Made by a program: the position numbers and the translations under genes. The notes under the pieces were generated by a model. That model saw nothing but the letters and a program-made list of their open reading frames with translations, ran no database searches and was not told the DNA's origin. A DNA stretch of 64,000 nucleotides from Halobacillus litoralis (GTDB lineage Bacteria; Bacillota; Bacilli; Bacillales; Halobacillaceae). The stretch is taken from the NCBI RefSeq assembly GCF_020524085.2, contig NZ_CP129016.1, forward strand, positions 3,156,001-3,220,000. The letters are read 5' to 3'. Numbering within the stretch: the first letter of the stretch is position 1; every line of letters starts with the position of its first letter. This document shows positions 1 to 8,964 of this stretch, piece after piece.

Positions 1-19
1 TAATCTGTTCAGCACTCAT
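1..19 (-). CDS. ftsL: Cell division protein FtsL, first codons only (partial)
   Basis: Only ATG and five further codons (M-S-A-E-Q-I) lie inside the window; the gene continues past the left edge. The ATG overlaps the TGA stop of rsmH in an ATGA arrangement, the usual coupling of rsmH to ftsL in Bacillaceae. The identification rests on this position and overlap, because too little protein is visible for a match. FtsL would be a short bitopic protein of the FtsL-DivIC-DivIB division complex. Confidence 0.6.
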
Positions 20-996
20 GTCTGTTTCCACCCTTCATTAAATTCGAATTCCTTATTCCAAGGTTTGACTTTCTCGACAATCCTCAGTTTCGCAGAACGT
101 GAACGACGATTCTCCTCAAGTTCTGACTCATCGGCTACAATAGGCTTTCGGCTGACCATTTGAAAAGGTGGCTGTTTATCTTCAGGGATCATTGGGATGT
201 TTTTCGGCAAAGGAGGGTTTGTACTCCATTTCTTGAACGCCTGCTTGCATAAACGATCCTCTAAAGAGTGGAAAGTGATGACGGCAATCCGTCCACCGAC
301 CCCAACGACTCTTGCTGCCTGATGAAGGCTGTCCTGAAAAGCTCCAAGCTCATCATTGACTGCAATACGGATGGCCTGAAAAACCCTTTTGCCAGGGTGT
401 CCGCCTTTTCTTCTGGCAGGTGCAGGAATCCCTTCCTTGATGAGTTCCACCAATTCTCCTGTCGTTTCAATCGTTTTCTCTTTTCTTGCTGCTTCAATCT
501 TTCTTGCAATTTGTTTCGAAAATTTCTCTTCTCCGTATTTGAAGAAGATTCGGACAAGGTCCTCGTAGGGCCACTCATTGACAACTTCTTTCGCACTAAG
601 TTCTGCTTCCTGGTTCATCCGCATATCGAGCGGAGCATCCTGATGGTAGCTGAATCCTCGCTCTTCTACATCCAATTGGGGACTGGAAACGCCAAGGTCG
701 TAAATAATACCATCGACTTCCGTTACCTCAAGTTCTGCTAATTTCTCTTCCAATTGACGGAAGTTGGCATGGACGAAAGTAACACGGTCCTGATAATCTT
801 CCAGGCGGTCCTTTGCAGCTTTCAAGGCAACCTCATCCTGATCGAAAGATATCAATCGGCCATTCCCCTTTAAGGCTTTGGCAATCGCTTCGGAGTGCCC
901 TCCGCCTCCTAAGGTGCAGTCGACATAAATGCCTTCTGGGTCCAAATCTAAATGTTGTATGGTTTCACTTTTTAATACACTGTAATGTTCAAACAT
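16..996 (-). CDS. rsmH: 16S rRNA (cytosine(1402)-N(4))-methyltransferase RsmH
   Basis: RsmH (MraW) methylates N4 of C1402 in 16S rRNA using S-adenosylmethionine. The 326-residue product begins [11 protein letters not shown] and has the SAM-binding glycine loop [14 protein letters not shown] at about residues 25-38, the family motif [11 protein letters not shown] near 100 and PLDMRM near 125. Length is typical (about 310). It starts 21 bp after mraZ and its stop overlaps the ftsL start, so it belongs to the mraZ-rsmH-ftsL start of the division/cell-wall cluster. The SD before the ATG is weak (GAGTG), which suggests translation coupled to mraZ. Confidence 0.97.
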   Translation of the reverse strand: MFEHYSVLKSETIQHLDLDPEGIYVDCTLGGGGHSEAIAKALKGNGRLISFDQDEVALKAAKDRLEDYQDRVTFVHANFRQLEEKLAELEVTEVDGIIYDLGVSSPQLDVEERGFSYHQDAPLDMRMNQEAELSAKEVVNEWPYEDLVRIFFKYGEEKFSKQIARKIEAARKEKTIETTGELVELIKEGIPAPARRKGGHPGKRVFQAIRIAVNDELGAFQDSLHQAARVVGVGGRIAVITFHSLEDRLCKQAFKKWSTNPPLPKNIPMIPEDKQPPFQMVSRKPIVADESELEENRRSRSAKLRIVEKVKPWNKEFEFNEGWKQT

Positions 997-1017
997 GGTT
1001 TCACTCGTTTCTATCGA

Positions 1018-1449
1018 TCAGATATCAAAATCCAACATATTTTCTGCGATCTCTGAGAAGGAATCTTCAGATGCCTCGAAGTAACTTTCCCATTCATCAT
1101 GACTCCAAAACTCTATCCTATTGGATACGCCGATGACGACACATTCTTTTTCCAGTGATGCATATTTCCTAAGAGGTTGTGGAATGTTGATTCTTCCTTG
1201 CTTGTCTACTTCACATTCAACAGCACCAGAAAAGAAAAAGCGGGTGAAAGCGCGGGCATCTTTTTTTGTTAAGGGGAGTTTTTTCAGCTTCTCTTCAAGC
1301 AGCTTCCACTCGTTCATAGGATAAGCAAACAGACACTGATCTAAACCTCGGGTGAGAACAAAGCTGTCACCAAGGTCCGGGCGGAATTTCGAGGGTACGA
1401 TGATCCGTCCTTTTGTATCAATGTTGTGTTGAAATTCACCCATGAACAT
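1018..1449 (-). CDS. mraZ: Transcriptional regulator MraZ
   Basis: MraZ is a DNA-binding protein of the SpoVT/AbrB fold that usually heads and autoregulates the division/cell-wall cluster. The 143-residue protein has the expected two repeats, each with a D-x-x-G-R signature: [13 protein letters not shown] near residue 12 and [13 protein letters not shown] near residue 83. A strong SD (AGGTGGGGG) lies 6 bp before the first ATG; a second in-frame ATG is two codons further on and is less well placed. It is first in the visible operon and is followed closely by rsmH. Confidence 0.97.
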   Translation of the reverse strand: MFMGEFQHNIDTKGRIIVPSKFRPDLGDSFVLTRGLDQCLFAYPMNEWKLLEEKLKKLPLTKKDARAFTRFFFSGAVECEVDKQGRINIPQPLRKYASLEKECVVIGVSNRIEFWSHDEWESYFEASEDSFSEIAENMLDFDI

Positions 1450-1479
1450 AGAGTTCCCCCACCTTCTAATTTCACCTTA

Positions 1480-1493
1480 CCACATCGCCCCAC
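1480..1493 (-). promoter_or_regulatory. Candidate MraZ-box repeats upstream of mraZ
   Basis: On the minus strand, 30-45 bp before the mraZ start, GTGG occurs twice with a 10-bp period (1490-1493 and 1480-1483), with a weaker GGTGA after it. MraZ is known to bind tandem GTG-rich boxes at about 10-bp spacing in its own promoter. Only two clean repeats are visible, so this is a weak candidate. Confidence 0.25.
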
Positions 1494-1611
1494 TTTTCTC
1501 CACTTACTTTTTTATCATTCTATTCCCATGAAAAAAATCCTGCCCGTAAAGGCAAGATTTTAAAGGGTTTGATCATATTTTTTCGTGGTGGGGGATGGTG
1601 GAGGACCTTCC

Positions 1612-3238
1612 CTACAAATATACGACATAATGATCGTTTCTAAAGCTCAAATGGTGTCTGTTCATCTGCTGAAACACCGTCGTTCCGTACTGATTCACCC
1701 ATGGGACGATGCTCCACATCCTCTCCTGCAGTCCCCCACCAGGATGAAGTGTCCATTCCATATTTTCAAACTGATCCATTTCATGTTGATGACGGGATTC
1801 CATCGAATGGTTGATCCGCTTCTCTAGAAAATCGATGTTTTCCAAAATATACTCCAAATTCTTTTCCGCCAGCTGACCGAGGTCTGCACCGAGTGTCGCA
1901 GATTTTTCGCGAAGTGGAGCATGGACGGCGTTTATTTCTTTCTTCACCTGCTCAGTTAGATGATGTATCTGAGGGGTGCTTTGGGAAGCGATCCAATTCA
2001 TCTTCTTTTCTCTCACTCCAGAGCGGATCGCTTCATCCGCTGGGATATGAAAATTTTTTAACTGCTGCCCTGTCTTCCTGTCAATCATCGTAAAGGATAG
2101 ACGCGGAAGAACAGGCGGCATACACAACTCCGCTGCTTCAAAAGCTGGTTTTAAAACAGACCAGTAATTGATTTCTCCCGGACCTCCGATAAAGGCGAGG
2201 ACTGGGAAAAGGGCCTCCTGCATCAACGGTCTTGTTACTACGTTATTGCTGAGAAGCTCCGGTGTTTCTGCTGCGATCTTCAACAGTTCTGCTTCAGTCA
2301 GGACGACTTCATTGTTCTTCCCTCGGAAATTCCCTTCTTCATCGCGTACAAGGAGAACCCTCTCTCCTTCGAAACTATAGAACAAGTGGGCGTCATCCAG
2401 CTCGCTGTCAAGGATGGTCTCATACCCTTCCTGACGGTTTTTCTGCAAGACCGCGTACACACCACTGGCCATTTCTCTATTTTTTTCAATCATCGTACTG
2501 AAGTAAGGCGTTTCAAGACGGCGCACTTCCGGGTCATGAGCATCCATTAACACGAGGCCTTCCTCAGGGAAAAGATGATAAACCACTTTGGCAAAAAAGT
2601 CACTGTAACTGTCTGATTCTTTTAATAACCTTTCCATTTCTTTATAAAAGTCCTGCGTATGCTCTGTTTCCTTCACCATTCCGAAAACGTCCTTCAGCCA
2701 GGAAGAAGCTTTTTGTTGATCGATGGTGATTTCAGAAACGGAAGCTTTTGTCTCAGGGGTATGATCGATGGTCATCTTTTCCATACCGCTTCCCTGCTTC
2801 ATCATGATATGGTGAATCTCATCAAAATCGTGATCTTCCCCAGCAATCCAAAAAAACAGGAATGACCGGTTTTCCAAGATCGCGTTCCTTTTCTTTTGTC
2901 AGCTGCAGAACGGATATGATTTTATGGACAGAATAGAGCGGACCCGTGAGCAGGCCGGCTTGCTGGCCAGCGATGACGACCACACTCTCTTCATCTTTCA
3001 GCTTTTCAATATTGTTAAGGGTTTCCTCAGGAGCTTCCCACCGTCGATTCATTCGATTCAGCACTTCAGAAAGCTCAGCCCTTTGATACGTTTGATTCCT
3101 TATTTCAGATAACCGACGCTCCCAAGTAGATTCTTCAAACGGGTGGTGGTTAAACCGATCAGCTATATTTTCATAATTGTTTTTATAGTCACGAAACAAC
3201 GTTTGTTTCGGTTCAAGTTCAATCGGTTCGATGCGCAT
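1612..3238 (-). pseudogene. bshC: Bacillithiol biosynthesis cysteine-adding enzyme BshC, frameshifted
   Basis: BshC is thought to add cysteine to GlcN-malate in the last step of bacillithiol synthesis. The protein is split into an N-terminal frame (start 3238, SD AAAGGAG, contains AGQQAGLLTGPLY) and a C-terminal frame from about 2877. The first frame reads VIPVFLDCW and the second FFWIAGEDHDFDE; removing one base from the seven A/T run at 2850-2856 restores the conserved VIPVFWIAGEDHDFDE. Corrected length is about 541 residues, the normal family size, and no other damage is visible. A C-terminal coiled coil is intact. The lesion is a single +1 in a homopolymer, so it may be a sequencing error rather than true loss. 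Confidence 0.88.
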
Positions 3239-3354
3239 CTCTATACGACTCCTTTATCGGCAATAATTACATGATTAATTATGTATCCTATTGTATTGTA
3301 CAAAAAACCACCACAGACTTCACATTATCTGTTTGAAACCTCTAAATTCCATAT

Positions 3355-3920
3355 AAGCTCCCAATTGTGGAAGACTCAGTTTCGAGATAACCGGGGTTCG
3401 TTTACCATATTGGGTGTCAGGGGTGGTTGGGAAGCTACTCGCTTTCCTGTGGGGGAGTCTCGCAGCTTCCCAACCACCCTATTCGATGTATGTGAGAAAC
3501 GAACCCATTTACCAAGTTGGGTTGTCTTCCGCTATCCCAATTGTTAAAAGTATATAACGCTCTGAATCAAGCTTGCAGGATTCTAATACCTGAGCATCGG
3601 AGTTTTATCCTTATGCTCCCATCAAACTAATAGCTAATTTTTTAGGAAGTGGTTTCGAGACACTGATATAGAAAAGGGGCGGAGGGGAATGGTGAGACTC
3701 CTGCGGGAAAAAGTGCAGGGTGAGAACCCACAGGACGCAGTCCGAGGAGGCTCAAAAGAATAGTGGAAGTTCGATTAAGTTCGGCACGTCCTGTGCCAAC
3801 ACCGAACGACCCCACCTCGTGTGGGGCCCCGCGGAAAGCGAGCTATTCTCCGCAGCCCCATCCACTCAACAAAAGTCTCGAAATCAAGTCTTCCACAATC
3901 CTGCCATATTCTTTAATAAC
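3355..3920 (+). repeat. Palindromic intergenic element, copy A
   Basis: Copy A of a seven-copy family. Terminal inverted repeats are 3369-3387 and 3876-3894 (GAAGACTCAGTTTCGAGA type, right arm with two changes). Outside them are the asymmetric family flanks AAGCTCCC (left) and ACAATCCTGCCATATT (right). The interior holds module 1, here internally deleted but with a perfect 16-bp inverted repeat (3421-3436 against 3464-3479), a spacer, an internal half-repeat GGTTTCGAGA (3651-3660) and module 2 with the GACTCCTGCGGGA and GCGGAAAGCGAGC core. Module 2 carries an extra nested hairpin of about 70 bp (3755-3830). It lies between the DUF3397 gene and bshC. Overlapping open frames have no recognisable protein features. 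Confidence 0.9.
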
Positions 3921-3960
3921 TAATAAGGAAAACTAACATGTGAAGAAGTCTTTAACATGT

Positions 3961-3995
3961 ATAAGCACAGCCTTTTTGATTTGGGCTGTGCTTAT
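3961..3995 (-). terminator. Hairpin after the panE-DUF3397 pair
   Basis: A 12-bp perfect stem (ATAAGCACAGCC with GGCTGTGCTTAT) with an 11-nt loop, about 60 bp downstream of the DUF3397 stop. It has no good U-tract on the minus strand, so it may be a weak terminator or an mRNA 3-prime end stabiliser. Confidence 0.45.
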
Positions 3996-4055
3996 CATTA
4001 GCTTTAATTATTTTATGTCGGACTGAAGAATTCATGTAAAAGCTTTGTTCAGACA

Positions 4056-4439
4056 CTAACTGAAAAAGACTCTTGTTACGAGTCCAAACGTACTCAACCC
4101 CATGTAAAAAAGAATAAACAAAAGGAAACTTACGCGCCAGAACCCTTTGAGTGCGCGGAAGAGGCGGACTTCTTCGTTTATTTTGTATTGTGCTACCATC
4201 GACATACCTAAGAGGATCAAAAGGAAGATAATGATGAACGGTAGAAAGCTGCGGTCAAACAAGACGATAAGGAGAACATGAACCGACATAATAAAGATAG
4301 GCGCGGTATAGTTCGCTGTACGGTGCAAGGCTTTTAACTTATGCTTGCTCCATTTTCTGGCACATAGGTAGAAAACCACCAGTAAAGGAATAGGCAGGGT
4401 AAGCAGAAACGCAATCGTATAGACGATCAGATCACTCAT
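4056..4439 (-). CDS. DUF3397 family membrane protein
   Basis: A 127-residue protein of unknown function with four predicted membrane segments (roughly residues 5-25, 45-62, 68-86, 105-124) and a basic loop ARKWSKHKLKALHRT near residue 30. It matches what I know of DUF3397 proteins, which sit beside bshC in many Bacillaceae. Its ATG overlaps the panE stop by 4 bp, so the two genes are translationally coupled and co-transcribed. Nothing in the sequence indicates a biochemical role. Confidence 0.8.
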   Translation of the reverse strand: MSDLIVYTIAFLLTLPIPLLVVFYLCARKWSKHKLKALHRTANYTAPIFIMSVHVLLIVLFDRSFLPFIIIFLLILLGMSMVAQYKINEEVRLFRALKGFWRVSFLLFILFYMGLSTFGLVTRVFFS

Positions 4440-5317
4440 CTTTTTCGAATCCCCCTTTCATATTCGAGTGCATGAATGGCATGCACGACGAAGTGATGGT
4501 AAGGAAGTGGGTATTTCCCATGATCGAGGATGTAGCCACTGATGCTGTCCACTTCTGTCAGCCTGTTCTCCGTGATGTCCTTCAACATCGAGGAATGATT
4601 TTCTCCTGTTGTTTCGGCGATTCTTTTCACCCGCTCCCATTCTTCAAGAAAGGAAAGGCCTAGAACGGAGCAAGCTTCTTTGCACAACATGCGGGCCAGT
4701 TCATTTATGGATGGATTCGTGAGGATGGAACGATTTGGTTGAGAGAAAAGTGCAGTAAGAGGATTAATCACCGTATTTATGATTAATTTGCTCTTTAACA
4801 TAGGCTCATATTGTTCTTTATAAACGACCGGAAAGTTTGCTGTATGTAATTCTTTTGCCAGGGATCTGCCATGATTGGGCTCCATTCTTCTATAAACGGC
4901 TATTTGAATATTTCCTATCCCTCTATGATCGACTTCGTTTGAACTTTTAGCTAATGCGCCGTGTTCGATGACACCGACAGCGCTTTTCAAACCAGTTTGT
5001 GATAGTTTCTCCAAATGCCCCATCCCGTTTTGAAGGAATAAATAGGGGGCGTCACTAGGAAGGTCTTGTTTTAAAAAGTCATCCATCGCATGTTGTTTGA
5101 TGGTAACCACCCATAAGTCGTAACCTTCTCTCATTTGTGTAACGAGATGCGCATAAACTGGCACAGGTTTTGTGAACTGCTCGCATATTATGCCTTCCTC
5201 CGCAAGGGTTTTTCTTTGTTCTTCCTTTTTAACAAACATATGCACTTCGTGCTGTTCACCTAAATAGGCCCCTGCCAATAATCCTATGGAACCAGCACCT
5301 ATGATACCGATTTTCAT
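4436..5317 (-). CDS. panE: 2-dehydropantoate 2-reductase (ketopantoate reductase)
   Basis: PanE (YlbQ) reduces ketopantoate to pantoate with NADPH in the pantothenate/CoA pathway. The 293-residue protein starts MKIGIIGAGSIGLLAGAYLG, a Rossmann GxGxxG dinucleotide site, and contains KSKLIINTVINPLTAL near residue 185, which carries the family catalytic lysine. The C-terminal ketopantoate reductase domain is complete. A strong SD (GAGGAGAG) precedes the ATG. The ylbQ position next to ylbP and bshC matches B. subtilis. coaD, another CoA-pathway gene, is 8 kb away. Confidence 0.92.
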   Translation of the reverse strand: MKIGIIGAGSIGLLAGAYLGEQHEVHMFVKKEEQRKTLAEEGIICEQFTKPVPVYAHLVTQMREGYDLWVVTIKQHAMDDFLKQDLPSDAPYLFLQNGMGHLEKLSQTGLKSAVGVIEHGALAKSSNEVDHRGIGNIQIAVYRRMEPNHGRSLAKELHTANFPVVYKEQYEPMLKSKLIINTVINPLTALFSQPNRSILTNPSINELARMLCKEACSVLGLSFLEEWERVKRIAETTGENHSSMLKDITENRLTEVDSISGYILDHGKYPLPYHHFVVHAIHALEYERGIRKR

Positions 5318-5476
5318 GATTCTCTCCTCATTTCGTACTAATCTGCTTCACTATTGTAGCAGATTCCTAAACGATATTGCAGTCGATTCTTGTCCAATGT
5401 ATTATTATTCATTTCATTCTGAAAATTTTTATATTATAATATGGATATAGACAGATATTTGAAAGGGGATTCTTTC

Positions 5477-5962
5477 ATGATGACGAAAACAAGAGTTCAA
5501 CCTTTATTGGTCAACTATAAGACACTTGAGGAGTTTAAGCGGTTCAAAGAATATGGGAACTAGGAACTTGCGATGCTCGAGGACTTAGAAAGCAATATTG
5601 TGGAAAACGATAGTGAGTCGCCATTTTACGGAGTGTATTATGGAAGCGCTTTAGTTGCCCGCATGAGTTTATATCGAGTGAAAGCGAAGTATGATCATTA
5701 TTTCACCCCTTCCCAGGACTACCTGGAACTGTGGAAGCTTGAGGTTCTTCCAGATTACCGCGGGCTCGGATATGGACAAGCACTCGTAGAATTCGCAAAA
5801 AGCTTTGATCTGCCAATTAAAACGAATCCTAGAATCAATTCTCATGGATTTTGGGAGAAGATGGGTTTTCAGAAAGCTAATTATGATGTAGAACGTGACC
5901 TCGGAGAGAATCCATTGATCTGGATGCCTTCAGGCGTGGAAGAAAGAGATGTAAACGCATAG
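5477..5962 (+). pseudogene. ylbP: YlbP family N-acetyltransferase with an in-frame TAG
   Basis: A GNAT-fold acetyltransferase of unknown substrate. From the ATG at 5477 (SD GAAAGGGG) the frame reads KTLEEFKRFKEYGN, then TAG at 5561-5563 (codon 29), then ELAMLEDLESN and the intact GNAT core with the acetyl-CoA loop LPDYRGLGYGQALVEFA near residue 100. As I recall B. subtilis YlbP, Gln is at the stop position (KEYGNQEL). The local sequence is CTAGG, so one C-to-T change from CCAGG explains it. An internal ATG at 5573 could start a shorter product but has no clear SD. It could be a real nonsense mutation or a base-call error at a methylated CCWGG site. Confidence 0.85.
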
Positions 5963-5972
5963 AACATGAATG

Positions 5973-6006
5973 AGGCCGCTACACAGTGTTGTAGGGGCCT
6001 TTGTTT
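5973..6006 (+). terminator. Terminator of ylbP
   Basis: Stem AGGCC-CTACA paired with TGTAG-GGCCT followed by TTTGTTT, in the gap between convergent ylbP and gerR. Confidence 0.65.
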
Positions 6007-6043
6007 ATGATGGTAAATAATATGAATGGCAGGTGATGATCCT

Positions 6044-6526
6044 TCAAACACCACTCTCACTTTTTCTTTTTTCTCTTACCCAATGCACAAGTTTATCCAT
6101 TTCATTCCACGCAGCTTCCCACTGTTTCAATTCTTCTCTAAGCTTCTCATTATCTTCGTTGAGTTTTTTTAGCTGGGTTTCTAAATTCTCTTTCCCATAA
6201 TCTTCAAACTGCTTGGATCTCATTTCTTTCAGAAACGAGATAGCCGCGTCCAAAGACATGGGTGCATTGTCAGAAGACTTAGAGGATGAATAAATCGTCC
6301 GTGTGGCTTTACGGCTGTTTTTCGCCTCCTGGATCTCTTTCTGATATTCTTTCCTTACAGTCGCATTCCATCTGAATCCACAGGCAGCCGGCGTCCTGTG
6401 CAATTGTTCAGCCACTTCATGGAAGGCTTCCAGCTGCGTCTTCCCTTCACGAATGTGCTTTAAGACCGTCGTTGCCAATAACAGGTCTTCCTCGTCCTTC
6501 AAGGCATCTTGTCTTGGGGCATCCAT
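6044..6526 (-). CDS. gerR: RsfA-family regulator, GerR (YlbO)-like
   Basis: A 160-residue protein with an N-terminal Myb/SANT-like DNA-binding segment ([36 protein letters not shown], then [13 protein letters not shown]) and a C-terminal coiled coil from about residue 105. This is the RsfA/GerR layout; in B. subtilis GerR is a sigma-E-dependent regulator that turns off some mother-cell genes late in sporulation. The position between ylbP and rpmF-ylbN matches ylbO. The SD AGAGGAGG precedes the ATG. The sporulation role is inferred from the family and position. Confidence 0.82.
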   Translation of the reverse strand: MDAPRQDALKDEEDLLLATTVLKHIREGKTQLEAFHEVAEQLHRTPAACGFRWNATVRKEYQKEIQEAKNSRKATRTIYSSSKSSDNAPMSLDAAISFLKEMRSKQFEDYGKENLETQLKKLNEDNEKLREELKQWEAAWNEMDKLVHWVREKRKSESGV

Positions 6527-6590
6527 AGCATCCCTCCTCTATCGTTTGCTTATAGTTATGCAGGAGGAATGATTGATAGAATCGCATTTC

Positions 6591-7346
6591 TCATCTTTTT
6601 CTCTTAGCTTCAAAGTTTCGAACCGCTTCTTTATGCTCATCCGACTCCCATAAAAGGGAGCATTGTCTGACCTCACGCCCCATACGTTCAGAGAGTGTTT
6701 GGAAATCCATGTGATCCAAAAACTGCTGCTTAAAAATTTTCATTTGCTCAGTTGTTTTAGTAAGAAACGATGAGAAAATTTCTTCACTCCAGTTTACCGT
6801 AATCATCTTATGTAACCAACCAATTCGATAGACTTGCTCTGCTGTGTACATGTCAGCATCCATTAACCAATGAGCAGCTATGTCACTGTTTACCCGCTGA
6901 TATAGGAGTGTGCCTCCTCCCCACCCAGGGATAATGCCTAAATTAGCTTGGACGAAACCAAAAGAAGCGTCCTCTATTCCATATCTAAAATCGCAGGCCG
7001 TTGCAATTTCACATCCGCCTCCCCTTGCTTGTCCGTTTAATACGGCAATCGTAGGGACAGGAAACGTAGCCAATTCATACAGGACTTCTTTCATCGGATG
7101 CAACGTCGCGTAAGCTTGTTCAGCATTCATATCTCCATGAAGTTCACGCAAGTCTCCCCCTGCACAAAAAGCGCGGTCACCAGCACCCGTGACGACAAGG
7201 AACTTCAGGTTTTCCTTCTTCAACTCTATAATCGCTTGATAAAATTCTTTCGTCATTTGTTTCGATATGGCATTCATCTTTTCCGGTCGGTTCAATGTTA
7301 AAACCGCATACCCCTCTTTTTTCTCTACTAAAATTAGTTGTGACAC
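6591..7346 (-). CDS. Enoyl-CoA hydratase/isomerase family protein
   Basis: A crotonase-fold protein of about 251 residues. Visible motifs are the substrate/oxyanion segments AFCAGGDLREL (near 65) and NGQARGGGCEIATACDFRY (near 108), then ANLGIIPGWGGGTLLYQR (near 138). The substrate cannot be told from sequence; hydration or isomerisation of an acyl-CoA is likely. The SD AAGGGGTGG fits the second in-frame GTG at 7344-7346 better than the one at 7353-7355, which sits inside the SD. The gene is an addition relative to the B. subtilis ylbN-rpmF-ylbO order. Repeat copy B lies directly upstream. Confidence 0.85.
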   Translation of the reverse strand: MSQLILVEKKEGYAVLTLNRPEKMNAISKQMTKEFYQAIIELKKENLKFLVVTGAGDRAFCAGGDLRELHGDMNAEQAYATLHPMKEVLYELATFPVPTIAVLNGQARGGGCEIATACDFRYGIEDASFGFVQANLGIIPGWGGGTLLYQRVNSDIAAHWLMDADMYTAEQVYRIGWLHKMITVNWSEEIFSSFLTKTTEQMKIFKQQFLDHMDFQTLSERMGREVRQCSLLWESDEHKEAVRNFEAKRKR

Positions 7347-7398
7347 TACTTCCACCCCTTCCTATACTAATGTACCAGAAATTTATAGAATTTGTTCA

Positions 7399-7955
7399 AC
7401 TATATGGCAGGTTTCTTGAAGACTCAGTTTCGAGATGTTTCCGGGGTTCGGTGCTATGTTGGGCGTCAGGGGTGGTCGGGAAGCTACTCGCTTTCCTGCG
7501 GGGATGACGGCAAGCCTCCTCGTGCTTCGCACTGTGGGGTCTTGCCAGTCCATCCATTCCCGCGGGAGTCTCGCAGCTTCCCAACCACCCCTTTCGATGT
7601 AAGTGAGAAACGAACCCCTGCACCAAGTTGAAAGGTCTCCCACTATCCTGGTGTGATTAGTATAAAGCGCTCTATCACAAGCTTACAGTATGCTGGATAG
7701 CGTCCTTAGAAGTCCATTCCGTTCGAATGACAACGTGCAAAAGCAGCTTATTCCAGAAGTGGTTTCGAGATACTTATATGGCGAAGGGCGGAGGGGAATG
7801 GGGAGACTCCTGCGGGAAAAAAAGTGCATGGTGAGACCCCACAGGACGAAGTCCGAGGAGGCTCACCGCGCTCCCGCGGAAAGCGAGCTATTCCCCGCAG
7901 CCCCATCTACTCAACAAAAGTCTCGAAACTGAGTCTTCAAGTATAGGGAGCTTTA
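7399..7955 (-). repeat. Palindromic intergenic element, copy B (perfect 21-bp terminal repeats)
   Basis: The best preserved copy: terminal repeats 7415-7435 and 7921-7941 are exact inverse complements over 21 bp. Its outer flanks are reversed relative to copy A (ATGGCAGG on the left, AGGGAGCT on the right), yet the interior reads module 1 then module 2 in the same direction as copy A, so the interior is inverted relative to its flanks. Module 1 is full length here. Module 2 begins at GGTTTCGAGA (7761-7770) and lacks the nested hairpin of copies A and C. It lies between rpmF and the enoyl-CoA hydratase gene. Confidence 0.92.
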
Positions 7956-7975
7956 GTGGAAGAGTTTGCGGACAT

Positions 7976-8006
7976 AAAAAAAGACCTGACGGATGTCAGG
8001 CCTTTC
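7976..8006 (-). terminator. Terminator of ylbN-rpmF
   Basis: Stem CCTGAC/GTCAGG with flanking AAAG and CTTT, followed on the minus strand by seven T, 11 bp beyond the rpmF stop. Confidence 0.8.
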
Positions 8007-8016
8007 TTTGATGAAC

Positions 8017-8190
8017 TTAGTCGTTCACCACTTGTTTTCCATTATATTGTCCACAAGATTTGCAAACATGGTGTGGTTTTGAGTACTCTCCACAGTTATC
8101 ACACTGAACCATTCCTGGTGCGTGAAGTTTTTTGTGAGTACGACGTTGGTTTTTGACTTTCTTAGACGTTTTACGCTTAGGTACTGCCAT
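8017..8190 (-). CDS. rpmF: Large ribosomal subunit protein bL32
   Basis: A 57-residue ribosomal protein, start [19 protein letters not shown], with the zinc-binding pairs CDNC and CKSC, so it is the zinc-containing (C+) form. The start at 8190 is set by the conserved N-terminus and by AAAGGAGGTG at the right distance; an upstream in-frame ATG would add a 12-residue extension that bL32 does not have. It follows ylbN closely, the usual DUF177-rpmF pairing. Confidence 0.97.
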   Translation of the reverse strand: MAVPKRKTSKKVKNQRRTHKKLHAPGMVQCDNCGEYSKPHHVCKSCGQYNGKQVVND

Positions 8191-8237
8191 GTTGTACACC
8201 TCCTTTAAGGGATTTCTGAGAACCATAACATATTGTT

Positions 8238-8759
8238 TTACTCGTTCTCTTCTTCATTTAATAATGATTGCAGTTTAGCCATTCGAGGATCCACTTTCTT
8301 TTCCTCTGGTTCCTCTGTAACCACCTGCCAGCCTTTCCCTTCCTGGGGGGCTGCTTCATGAGCCTCATCATCATTGGAAAAAACGCGAGTCGGAATCTCC
8401 AACTGTACATTTTCCTTGATATAAGGCGTTAAGTCAAGCACTTCTCCATTCACGGAATGAACTTCAGAGTCATCTTCTTCTGTATGGTAAGGTGACAGAT
8501 TAAATGCCTCCAGAGCATCAATGTGAAATGGATAAGTCACATCAACTAACGTTCGGGCACAAGGCAACACCATTTCTCCATCAATCGAAAAAGTTACCGT
8601 TATATCGTTTCCTCGAGTCATTGCTTGACCTTTGACATGAACAGGGGAAATCCTGCGAATGTCATTGTTCAGTTGTGCTAATTCGCGAATATCTACGTCA
8701 TCCTCAAAGTAGAACGGCTCATCACCTGTCTGCTTGAGTTTTTGTAGAGGAAATTTCAT
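8238..8759 (-). CDS. ylbN: DUF177 / YceD family protein YlbN
   Basis: A 173-residue acidic protein starting [23 protein letters not shown]; the central segment [20 protein letters not shown] is typical of DUF177 (YceD). Relatives in plants and E. coli are linked to 23S rRNA accumulation; the precise role is unknown. It almost always precedes rpmF, as here. The ATG at 8759 has a good SD (GAGGTGATAACT); the longer reading from an upstream GTG would place the SD inside the gene. Confidence 0.9.
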   Translation of the reverse strand: MKFPLQKLKQTGDEPFYFEDDVDIRELAQLNNDIRRISPVHVKGQAMTRGNDITVTFSIDGEMVLPCARTLVDVTYPFHIDALEAFNLSPYHTEEDDSEVHSVNGEVLDLTPYIKENVQLEIPTRVFSNDDEAHEAAPQEGKGWQVVTEEPEEKKVDPRMAKLQSLLNEEENE

Positions 8760-8964
8760 AGTTATCACCTCATGGCAACAAGAGTTATTGTAAAAGGATT
8801 TCGCTGATTTGTCAATATTTTTTCTTTACAGCATATCCTTATTCTCGTGCGGTTTTAGTAAGATTCTCATATTTCACGGTCAGGAATGCGAAATTTCCAT
8901 AGTATCATGATAAAATAAACCAAACACTTGTTCAATAGTAAAGAATCAGATGGGAGGATCTTTT

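Noticed and set aside
268..741. Plus-strand frame opposite rsmH
   Set aside because: Shadow of a clearly conserved gene; no SD and no family resemblance.
7690..7932. Open frames inside the repeat copies (for example 7690-7932, 16403-16825, 63068-63409)
   Set aside because: They follow the repeat sequence, read in several frames and both strands, lack SD sites and have no protein-like composition.
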